From Propionibacteriaceae bacterium (GTDB taxonomy: Bacteria; Actinomycetota; Actinomycetes; Propionibacteriales; Propionibacteriaceae): a stretch of DNA of 64,000 nt. The DNA lies in contig JAISHO010000011.1 of NCBI GenBank assembly GCA_031262485.1, forward strand, positions 34,837 to 98,836, in the 5' to 3' direction. The position numbers and the translations under genes are program-made. Of this stretch, positions 56,574 through 64,000 are shown in pieces (the stretch's first letter is position 1; each line of letters starts with the position of its first letter). The notes beneath the pieces were generated by a model, which had not been told where the DNA came from, did no database searches, and worked only from the letters and a program-made list of their open reading frames with translations.

Positions 56574-57806
56574 TCACTTGACGACCGTCGTTGTGATGAG
56601 CTCGTGGAGCCGGTCGGCCATCTTCCGTCCGAACCCCTCGTCGTTGATCGCCGCGTCTTCCTCGTGAACGACGACGTCGCTGCCGGCCAAGCCGATGCGC
56701 AACGCTTGGAAGAGCGCCTCGTCGGCGTCGGCGTCATAGAACGGCCCGCCCTCGACATCGATCGCGCTGACGCCCCGCAAGGGGAGATACAGATCGACGG
56801 GCCCGGTGGCGGCGGCCAGTTTGCGGGCGATGCGCCGGCCCAATTCGGCGTTCTCGTCGACGGTCGTGCGCATGAGAGTGACGGTGGGATTGTGAACGAG
56901 GAGTTTCCGCTCGGCGAACTGCGCGGGGACGGTGTCCATCGGCCCGAAGTTGACCATGTCGAGCGCGCCGACGCTGACGACCTGTGGCACACCCAACTCG
57001 CCGGCCTTCTCGAGACGGTGCGGGCCGGCCGTCAACACCCCGCCGACGAGGTCGTCGGCCAGCTCCGTCGTCGTCAAATCGCACACCCCGACGATGAGCC
57101 CCGAGTCGACGAGTTTCTCCATGGCCAACCCGCCGGCGCCGGTGGCATGGAAGACGAGCACCTCGTAGCCCAACTCGCCCAGGCGTTCCCGGGCCTCGTT
57201 CGCGGCCGGCGTCGTCACTCCGAACATCGTCACCCCGACGACCGGCTTCACCTCCTGGAGCGCCTCGGCCCGGCGGCGCTCGTACGCACGCGCCATCCCC
57301 AGGATCGCTGCCGCAGCATTGCCGAGGATCGCTTGTGAGACGGAGTTGATCCCCGCCACGTCGACGACGGAATACATCATCGTGACGTCCGTCTCGCCGA
57401 CATAGGGAGAGACATCGCCCGACGCCATCGTCGAGACGAGCACCTTAGGGAACCCGACCGGCAAAGCCTGCATCGACGGCGCCGCCACCGAGGAGCCACC
57501 CGAGCCGCCGATGGCGAGGAAACCGTCGATCTCCCCCGCCCCGGCCAACCGGCGCAGAATGATCGCCGCGCCCTGGCCCATGACGCCCATCGCCTCGCCC
57601 CGATCGCGTCGCTCGCGCAACCCCACCGGATCGACACCCGCCGCCGTGATGACCTCATCAGACGTCACATCGGCCAGCGGACTAGACGAGAACGGCCCCA
57701 CGTCGATCATGAGGACATCAGCCCCCGCCTCCCGAAACTGGGCGTGCAGCCAGCCGTATTCCTCACCCTTGGTGTCAAGGGTTCCAAGCAAAGCGATCGT
57801 CGTCAT
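56574..57806 (-). CDS. UPF0261 / Tm-1-like ATP-binding family protein
   Basis: MTTIALLGTLDTKGEEYGWLHAQFREAGADVLMIDVGPFSSS...GFLAIGGSGGSSVAAPSMQALPVGFPKVLVSTMASGDVSPYVGETDVTMMYSVVDVAGINSVSQAILGNAAAAILGMA. Confidence 0.92.
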   Translation of the reverse strand: MTTIALLGTLDTKGEEYGWLHAQFREAGADVLMIDVGPFSSSPLADVTSDEVITAAGVDPVGLRERRDRGEAMGVMGQGAAIILRRLAGAGEIDGFLAIGGSGGSSVAAPSMQALPVGFPKVLVSTMASGDVSPYVGETDVTMMYSVVDVAGINSVSQAILGNAAAAILGMARAYERRRAEALQEVKPVVGVTMFGVTTPAANEARERLGELGYEVLVFHATGAGGLAMEKLVDSGLIVGVCDLTTTELADDLVGGVLTAGPHRLEKAGELGVPQVVSVGALDMVNFGPMDTVPAQFAERKLLVHNPTVTLMRTTVDENAELGRRIARKLAAATGPVDLYLPLRGVSAIDVEGGPFYDADADEALFQALRIGLAGSDVVVHEEDAAINDEGFGRKMADRLHELITTTVVK

Positions 57807-57966
57807 GGCGTCACCCCTTCGTGATTCCTCGCCCGCCCCGCGGCGGACTAGGTCAGTCTAGAACGAGCAGTCGATCACCGCTCTCACGGAGAAGAATCGA
57901 TTCGAAAGAGGGTTGATAAGGCACCATCATGCGAACAGATATATCAGCATCATCACAAAAAAATTT

Positions 57967-58004
57967 GTTGCTCGGGCGGTGGGAATACCATCCGCCCGAG
58001 CAAC
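57967..58004 (-). terminator. Rho-independent terminator for the metzincin-like gene
   Basis: GTTGCTCGGGCGG-N12-CCGCCCGAGCAAC, 13-bp perfect stem, followed on the minus strand by AAATTTTTTT. Confidence 0.88.
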
Positions 58005-58115
58005 AGTCTCGTATTTTTGATGTCTTATGCACGAGGCATGACATGAGAGAAGACGACGCGAGCCAAGCTCAATGGTCTCTTCTCACATCACCAACCGCTC
58101 ATTCATGAATCCTTC

Positions 58116-59810
58116 TCATGACGCTCGCCCGTTTCGGACGATGGTCGCACCACTGGCGATCATCAGGCCGCCAGCGATCAGCGCCAGAGGCAACAACCCA
58201 TCAGTGGGGCCCGTCGTGGGAAGAACCGTCGGAGTAGATGAACCACCCTTGTTCTGGTCGTTAGTCGAAACGCCGGATTGGTTCGCGGAAGGGGGATCAG
58301 CTGGAGAAGAAACCGTGGTAGAAGCAGAGGGTTTCAGCGGAGCCGTCGAGGCTGACGGTGTCTCCGTCGGAACTACAGATGGCTCGGGTATCTCGGTTGG
58401 CGTCGGCTCAACAGTGGGCGTCGGCTCAACAGTGGGCGTCGGCTCAACAGTGGGCGTCGGCTCAACAGTGGGCGTCGGCTCAACGGTCGGCGTCGGCTCA
58501 ACGGTCGGCGTCGGCTCAACAGTGGGCGTCGGGGTAGGGGTCTCCTGAGGGGCGACGGTAATCTCTAATACTGCGGAGGTCCCATCATCTGAAATGACCG
58601 TAACCGTCACATCACCACTCGCAGAAATGAATGTATCGCCCGTGGTAAATCTTCCAGATATGTCACCAATGGGTTCTAACAAGTAACTTGGTTGAAAACT
58701 AGGAGCGATATCATTTCCATTATTCAATTGCGTTGCCGATATCGCCAGTCCAGGCTGGCATCCAGGAAATACTTCCGCATAACTAGCGTTTCCTAAGATG
58801 CATTCATTTGGCCTGTATTCAATGGTATAACCACCCGGTCCACCATTTGGGCCATAAAGCGAATTGATTCCAGACGGCTGGTTCGCCGCCCCGTCTTCCC
58901 ATCCCGGGTCAGGAATAACAATCAAGCGATCTCCAATATTTTGGCTCCCCGGAGTATTCGCCTGAACAGTAACAGTTGTAGTTGTTCCAGTCTGATCCAG
59001 AACGCGAACCCCATTACCGGAAGTGATGAGGCCTAACTGATATTTCCCGAGAGCGTTTACGTATTCCCACATTGCTCGCCCCATCAATGTTCCATAATCC
59101 ATCGATTCAATGGCTTGACAACCTACGGAATCAGAACTCGTCTGATCCCAGGTTGGCTCACTTCCAGCGGCAATATCACAAGCAAACAGACTCGCATGAT
59201 CAAGCCCGAAAGTATGCAAAACCTCATGAGCGAGAGCGTAAGATGCCCCACCTTGTCGATTATAGCCCGGGGCAAGATATTGATCAGAATTGATGGATAT
59301 CACGCCACCAGCTCCGTATTCTGCTGTTTCTCTTGGCAATGCGATGCCCTCAGCCTCAGACAATGGACAAGTCTCAACATCACGGATAACTATAAGTTCT
59401 CGCCCGTTTTCCATATAATCGGCAGGATTCGTTCCGAGCTGTTCATATATCCCTTCAGGAACGCTGTTTGACGAACATTCAGCACCTGTGGAAGTAAAAG
59501 TAGACCAACTGATCGGCGTGAACTGGGTCGAAATCCCAGTCTGTTCAGTGAGCATGGCGGTCGCGCCGTCAACAATAGCCCGCGCCTCGGCTTCAGTGAT
59601 AAAATCACCGCCATTTGGCCCCATGAATACGACATCGGCGGGGTTCGACACTGAAGCAGGAGGCGTCACCGGCGGCGCCGCCACCGAGTTTGGTGCCGCC
59701 AAAATCATTGCAACCACGGCAATTCCAGTACCCAAGACTAGAAAACCGGGAACTGCCGCAGCAGGGGATTGTATCAAAGTATTTTTGTTTTTCTTTAGGT
59801 ATATCTTCAT
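58116..59810 (-). CDS. LPXTG-anchored secreted protein with metzincin-type zinc motif and PTVEPT-repeat stalk
   Basis: Signal peptide; HEVLHTFGLDH (HExxHxxGxxH) with later ESMDYGTLMG (possible Met-turn); VEPTPT repeats; LPTTG sorting signal with hydrophobic segment and RNGRAS tail. Confidence 0.8.
   Translation of the reverse strand: MKIYLKKNKNTLIQSPAAAVPGFLVLGTGIAVVAMILAAPNSVAAPPVTPPASVSNPADVVFMGPNGGDFITEAEARAIVDGATAMLTEQTGISTQFTPISWSTFTSTGAECSSNSVPEGIYEQLGTNPADYMENGRELIVIRDVETCPLSEAEGIALPRETAEYGAGGVISINSDQYLAPGYNRQGGASYALAHEVLHTFGLDHASLFACDIAAGSEPTWDQTSSDSVGCQAIESMDYGTLMGRAMWEYVNALGKYQLGLITSGNGVRVLDQTGTTTTVTVQANTPGSQNIGDRLIVIPDPGWEDGAANQPSGINSLYGPNGGPGGYTIEYRPNECILGNASYAEVFPGCQPGLAISATQLNNGNDIAPSFQPSYLLEPIGDISGRFTTGDTFISASGDVTVTVISDDGTSAVLEITVAPQETPTPTPTVEPTPTVEPTPTVEPTPTVEPTPTVEPTPTVEPTPTVEPTPTEIPEPSVVPTETPSASTAPLKPSASTTVSSPADPPSANQSGVSTNDQNKGGSSTPTVLPTTGPTDGLLPLALIAGGLMIASGATIVRNGRAS
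58401..58530. repeat. 18-bp tandem repeat encoding PTVEPT hexapeptides
   Basis: Unit ggctcaacagtgggcgtc repeated about 7 times, two copies variant (ggctcaacggtcggcgtc). Confidence 0.92.
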
Positions 59811-60214
59811 TAACCACATCCTCAGTTGGGGAAACAAACGAGAGCAAGCCTGATAACAACCACGAATCATTTTTACTCGTATAACAGGGCATCAGAGGGG
59901 GGTCAACCTTGCTTCGCCGAGTCTTTCACTTCCGTGAAATTGAAGCAAATTTATTGATTTGACGGCGATCTCAGATTGATATCAATCAAGAATGGGTCGT
60001 GTTAAATATATATATAATATTGTGAAGTATATATAGCGCTGCCTTTTCGCTTGTCATACGCATAGCAGTGTCTGCATGACAATTCCTCTTGAATACGACC
60101 CCAGAAAAATATGACTTGTAACAACCATTATTTTGCCGCTCCTTCATACTCTCGGCATTCCACACAAACGGGCGAGACTGACCGGGAGCCACGGCGACAT
60201 GGTGATGAGAACGG

Positions 60215-61474
60215 TCAGCTGGGACCCCAGCCCCTCAGCACTTGTGCGCACCATCCGCTCGTCCGCTCCACTAATGTTGTTGCCGTCATGGGAGCGATGT
60301 CGCGGATCTCGTCATCGTGTGAGACTGTCATGATCACGTCAGGAAGACGCTCGGCCATAGCTCGGAATTCGGCGCACAGCCACTCGGGGTCGACGTCCAT
60401 GTCGCGGGCGGCTTGGCGCCAATGGGTCGGTGTGATGTGGTCGAAGCGGTCCTCGCCGCCGATGCGCATCGCGGCGTGGGTCGCCCAACGTTCGCCGAAC
60501 GACAGAGTGCTGTTGAGGTCGTACAGCGGAGCAAGACGTGCCTCGCCTGGGGTGAGAAGGATCGAATAGTTTCTGGCGTGGGCATCGGAACCGCGAACGA
60601 GATGGTTGAAAACAAGGGAACGGGCGAATCGACGGACGTCCTCGTCTCCGCAAGATCGCCGGATGATTGCCGCGCACATCGCCACACCTGGCCCACCTTG
60701 CGACTCGTACTTGAGCTTCGGATCGACTCCAGCAGCTTGGCAGAGATCTTCTTGATGGATTCGCGTCCATCGTCCATCGACAAGGAAGCGGTCGTAGCGT
60801 TCGATGCCGATGACGCGTTCGCCATCGAATGTCGAGATCGACGTTTTCGCCGTTGGCAAGCCTAAGAGCGCCGCCGAGCGCATCGTCACCATCTCCGTCA
60901 CGTCTTGATCGACGAGTCCGGGGATCGCCGGTTTGAAAATGTGAGTCGACGGTTCAGCGCCACTGGGCAACCCCCACCCGTCTGGCGTGCGTTGAAGGGC
61001 GAACTTCGCTTGAGCTCCCGCTAGGGAGAATCGTCCTTCGGCGGCCGTGTCGTCGTACGGCAGCATGTCGTGACGAGCAGCTCGGACGATATCGCCAAGT
61101 TCTCGGTCGGAGAGAACTTCAACAAAACCCTTCCGCTCCAGCACCGTCTCCAAGCGGTCAGGCCGGACGAACTGAGCCGCGCCAGCGACATCTTCGCCGA
61201 CGTGTTCGAGAACACTCTCAACGTGGAGATCACGAATGCCGAATTGCGCCCTCCAACGGTGAATCACACCAGCGCGATCCGGAAGCAGACCGGATAACCA
61301 CGTGATGATCGGTTTTCCTCGCCACCGCGCTTGTGTCGGCGGCAGATTCACCGAGAGGGGGACGAAATCCTCCCGCCGAAGAGCGGTGGGATCATAGCGA
61401 AGACGCAGCCGCGAACCGCTTCCCTCGATATCACCGATGATCGTGCCGTTCATGACGACGTGGAGCGTCGTCAT
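60215..61474 (-). CDS. HipA-like kinase/toxin (second locus)
   Basis: LHVVMNGTIIGDIEGSGSRLRLRYDPTALRREDFVPLSVNLPPTQARW...FSLAGAQAKFALQRTPDGWGLPSGAEPSTHIFKPAIPGL...NHLVRGSDAHARNYSILL. Confidence 0.92.
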   Translation of the reverse strand: MTTLHVVMNGTIIGDIEGSGSRLRLRYDPTALRREDFVPLSVNLPPTQARWRGKPIITWLSGLLPDRAGVIHRWRAQFGIRDLHVESVLEHVGEDVAGAAQFVRPDRLETVLERKGFVEVLSDRELGDIVRAARHDMLPYDDTAAEGRFSLAGAQAKFALQRTPDGWGLPSGAEPSTHIFKPAIPGLVDQDVTEMVTMRSAALLGLPTAKTSISTFDGERVIGIERYDRFLVDGRWTRIHQEDLCQAAGVDPKLKYESQGGPGVAMCAAIIRRSCGDEDVRRFARSLVFNHLVRGSDAHARNYSILLTPGEARLAPLYDLNSTLSFGERWATHAAMRIGGEDRFDHITPTHWRQAARDMDVDPEWLCAEFRAMAERLPDVIMTVSHDDEIRDIAPMTATTLVERTSGWCAQVLRGWGPS

Positions 61475-61830
61475 CGTCGCTCACCCGCCCCGTTCATATT
61501 CTCCGTATCTGCGATGGCGTATCGGGCGAGAACCTCACTAGCAGAGATGATGCGTCGTGACCCCTCCTCGCTGCTTCGCGGGGGCAAGGGCGGAGCCAAT
61601 GTCACCTGAAGATCGAGCACGTCGAGCAGCCGCCAAATCATCGCCAGCGGAGCTGACGCTTTAGCCCCGGCTTCAAAACCGACGAGCCACTGGCGGCCCA
61701 CCTGGGCGTCCTCGGCCAGTTCGGCTTGAGTCAGCCCAGCCTCGAGACGCGCTTGGCGGACGAGATCGCCTAGTTCTCGAGGAGTCCGTACTATCGGCGG
61801 ATCCGTCGGCGACGGGTAAGATGTCGTCAT
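61471..61830 (-). CDS. HipB-like XRE antitoxin (second locus)
   Basis: LGDLVRQARLEAGLTQAELAEDAQVGRQWLVGFEAGAKASAPLAMIWRLLDVLDLQVTL; overlaps hipA start. Confidence 0.92.
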   Translation of the reverse strand: MTTSYPSPTDPPIVRTPRELGDLVRQARLEAGLTQAELAEDAQVGRQWLVGFEAGAKASAPLAMIWRLLDVLDLQVTLAPPLPPRSSEEGSRRIISASEVLARYAIADTENMNGAGERR

Positions 61831-61969
61831 GGGACGACTCTAGCAGTATGTCTCCGTGCGGCGACACAGATTGACGCCCGTAATGCGTTTGGCATGATAA
61901 ACCCACGATGATTGTCTCCATTCAACGACATCGATTGATAGGCGCCTGACCTCGTCAGGAATCCCCTCA

Positions 61970-62668
61970 TCAAGGCCCAAGAATCTGAAACTCGACCGGT
62001 GAGCACAAAACCGCCCGGAGGATGAAGCCGACGGCAATAACCACAGCGCTCACACCGATGAACCAAAAGGCCACCCGGCGCCCCTTGAAAGGAGGAAAGA
62101 AACCCAGGATCACCACTCCAAGAGCGGCGCCGACATATCCCACACGCAGAACTATGGCGATCACCGGCCAGGAAACTACTGTTCCTTTATAGATCGTGAG
62201 ATCGCCTCCGTAGCTCGAAACCGTCACACGAGGATGATCCTGTTCGACTTTGAAGCGCGCATAAATCACGTCAGTTCCCAATAATGCTGAGTAATCGATT
62301 TTTTCCCGGTTGACTGGGACCGGAGTTCCATCGGCTTCTGCCACCGCGATAATGGCAGCACTCCCTGAACCCAGGGTCGCTTCATATGCCACAGCGGCGT
62401 AGCTCCCCGACGACAAAGTCACAACCCTCTCAATCGGCAGATTCGAATCCGTCTCCCATGAAATGCTCTGGCCGTATGACGAATTGAGAGTAATAGTGAT
62501 CCACATGAGAAGAGGGACGGCATAAATTGCTATACACAAGACAATGAAGCCGACAACTACACTGATGAACGCGAAGCAACCAGATCGTTCGCCACCGACA
62601 TCGACTTCGTCAATGGAATCGAATTCGTCGATAACATCGGTCTCATCATGAGAAGCGCTGTCGCTCAC
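61970..62668 (-). CDS. Membrane protein of unknown function
   Basis: Acidic N-terminus, TM segment GCFAFISVVVGFIVLCIAIYAVPLLMWITI, extracytoplasmic region, two C-terminal TM segments. Confidence 0.65.
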   Translation of the reverse strand: MSDSASHDETDVIDEFDSIDEVDVGGERSGCFAFISVVVGFIVLCIAIYAVPLLMWITITLNSSYGQSISWETDSNLPIERVVTLSSGSYAAVAYEATLGSGSAAIIAVAEADGTPVPVNREKIDYSALLGTDVIYARFKVEQDHPRVTVSSYGGDLTIYKGTVVSWPVIAIVLRVGYVGAALGVVILGFFPPFKGRRVAFWFIGVSAVVIAVGFILRAVLCSPVEFQILGP

Positions 62669-62836
62669 GATGAACCTCCTAGGGTTTCATGCACTGTTGG
62701 TTTCTGGAGTTCTGGGCTGTTAGCCGGTGCTTATGTTAGGAGGTAAGCAGGCTTCTGCTTCGATGGGGCTGGGATACCTCTGAGGCAATGTGATTGTAGT
62801 GAGGCCACGTCGGGTGTACCGCTAAGAGCGCCTCAC

Positions 62837-63121
62837 TCAGGTCCCTAAAACACGGTACTCGACGGGGACACAGAGGAGCCATCGAATAAGGAAACTTATA
62901 GCAATTACACCAATTCCTATTCCCATACCCCGGAAAGCGACGAGTCGCGCCTCAGCGTGAGGGAAAAATCCCAGGAGAGCCACACCAAAAGCGAGGAAGA
63001 GATATCCAAAGACAAAAAGCACAGTTATTAGAGGCCAGAAAGAAATCGTCTCTCGGTAAATCTCGATATAACCTACGCAGGTGAGACGAGGATGATCTTG
63101 AGTGATTGTGAAGCACCCCAC
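62837..63121 (-). pseudogene. 5'-truncated paralogue of the 61970-62668 gene
   Basis: TQDHPRLTCVGYIEIYRETISFWPLITVLFVFGYLFLAFGVALLGFFPHAEARLVAFRGMGIGIGVIAISFLIRWLLCVPVEYRVLGT matches EQDHPRVTVSSYGGDLTIYKGTVVSWPVIAIVLRVGYVGAALGVVILGFFPPFKGRRVAFWFIGVSAVVIAVGFILRAVLCSPVEFQILGP. Confidence 0.6.
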
Positions 63122-63163
63122 GATCGTCTGCCCTTGGTTACCCCCGAAGATAGGGAGGCTTAT

Positions 63164-63925
63164 TCATAATGAGAGTTTGTAAAAGTGGAGTGATATGACC
63201 GCAGTAATAGTTTGTGGGTGTGTGCGGTGAGGTCTTCGGTAGTCGGTGTGGAGTATTCTCCAGTTTTTCAGATGGGAGATGGCTCGTTCGATGACGTATC
63301 TGATTTCGTGGATTTCTCGATTGAAGACTTTGTCTCTTTCGGAGAGGTGAATTTGTCCGGGTTTTTTCTTGATCGGGGTGATCATTCCCAATCCGATATA
63401 CCCCTTGTCTCCGACATACGAGGCTCCACCTTTTTCCAGGATGTTCGATTCGCGGATGGCTTTGGCGTCGTGGGTCGATCCTGGCAGGGGGTCGGAGATC
63501 CAGGCGAGACGGCCGACCGTGTCACAGGCGACTTGGAGGTTCAACCCGGTGGTGTGGTGTTTGCCGGAGTAGTCCTCGGGATAATCGCTCCACGACCACG
63601 CGGGAACCAGTGTCCCGTCGACAATGTAGCTGTTACGGGGATCGAGGTCGTCTCCAGTGGGCACCCAGTCAGCCAAAGCCCGTTCGATGACGCTGGTGAG
63701 ACGGGTGATGATTCTGGAGATCGTCGGCTGGGACACGTCGAACCGTTCGGCGAGTTCGTCTTGTGTGGTGTTGTTCCTCAAGTAGGCCAGTGTCGCGACG
63801 ATCTGATTGTGGATCGTCAATTTCATGCGCCGTCCGTTCCATTTTTGCTTCACTGGGATGAATGGACGCATCAGCGAAGTGAGATCGAGAATCTGACGAT
63901 AGGTGAAACCTGTGGTAGCGTACAT
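63164..63925 (-). mobile_element. IS5-type (DDE_Tnp_4-like) transposase
   Basis: KLTIHNQIVATLAYLRNNTTQDELAERFDVSQPTISRIITRLTSVIE...YIVDGTLVPAWSW...GKHHTTGLNLQVACDTVGRLAWISDPLPGSTHDAKAIRES...VGDKGYIGLGMITPIKKKPG...RYVIERAISHLKNWRIL. Terminal inverted repeats not resolved. Confidence 0.88.
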
Positions 63926-64000
63926 AGCGGCGGTCGATTCTGCGAAGAATATTTTGGTTTGAACACTTCATATTCTTTCAAAGGGTCGACCGCTTTCACG

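Noticed and set aside
58401-58530. CRISPR-like array of 18-bp repeats
   Set aside because: Units are contiguous, in frame, and encode PTVEPT stalk repeats; no spacers.
63926-64000. Terminal inverted repeat of the IS5-type element at the right edge
   Set aside because: Weak resemblance between GTCGACCCTTTG (reverse strand near 63980) and GTCTGCCCTTGG (near 63126), but boundaries cannot be fixed within this window.
1-64000. tRNA or rRNA genes
   Set aside because: None recognised by eye; a tRNAscan/Infernal run would be needed to exclude them formally.

Overview
High-GC actinobacterial-type chromosomal window (no species assigned). The centre is a large propanediol-utilisation (Pdu) bacterial microcompartment (BMC) locus at about 29.0-48.2 kb: a PocR-like AraC regulator, pduV and pduU on the minus strand, then pduA-B-C-D-E-G-H, a BMC shell protein with a long disordered tail, pduL, a flavoprotein with a W-motif disordered tail, pduN, a 49-aa small ORF, pduO-P-S-T on the plus strand. 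A Fic gene, bracketed by two copies of a ~64-bp palindrome-containing element, sits between pocR and pduVU. The left flank has a partial ABC exporter, three glycosyltransferases, metQNI, an OmpA-like lipoprotein, an LPXTG protein, an Rpf-like protein, a CopZ-like protein, dnaB with a DnaA-box-like cluster upstream, two MFS transporters, NUDIX and MutM. The right flank has an FtsX-type ABC exporter whose ATPase has a very long low-complexity N-terminus, a PEP-hydrolase/UPF0261 pair, an AT-richer LPXTG-anchored metzincin-like protein, and an IS5-type transposase. The window is rich in toxin-antitoxin-like modules: YefM/YoeB, two HipBA, FitA/VapC, orphan HicB, HEPN/MNT, an RHH/RelE-like pair and Fic. 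The best candidates for undescribed biology are the W-motif flavoprotein and tailed BMC shell protein in the Pdu locus, the repeated encapsulation-peptide-like helices (including one inside PduO), the paired palindromic elements around fic with a neighbouring 23-bp tandem repeat, and the DnaA-box-like cluster upstream of dnaB. All family assignments are by eye from the translations; no searches were run.
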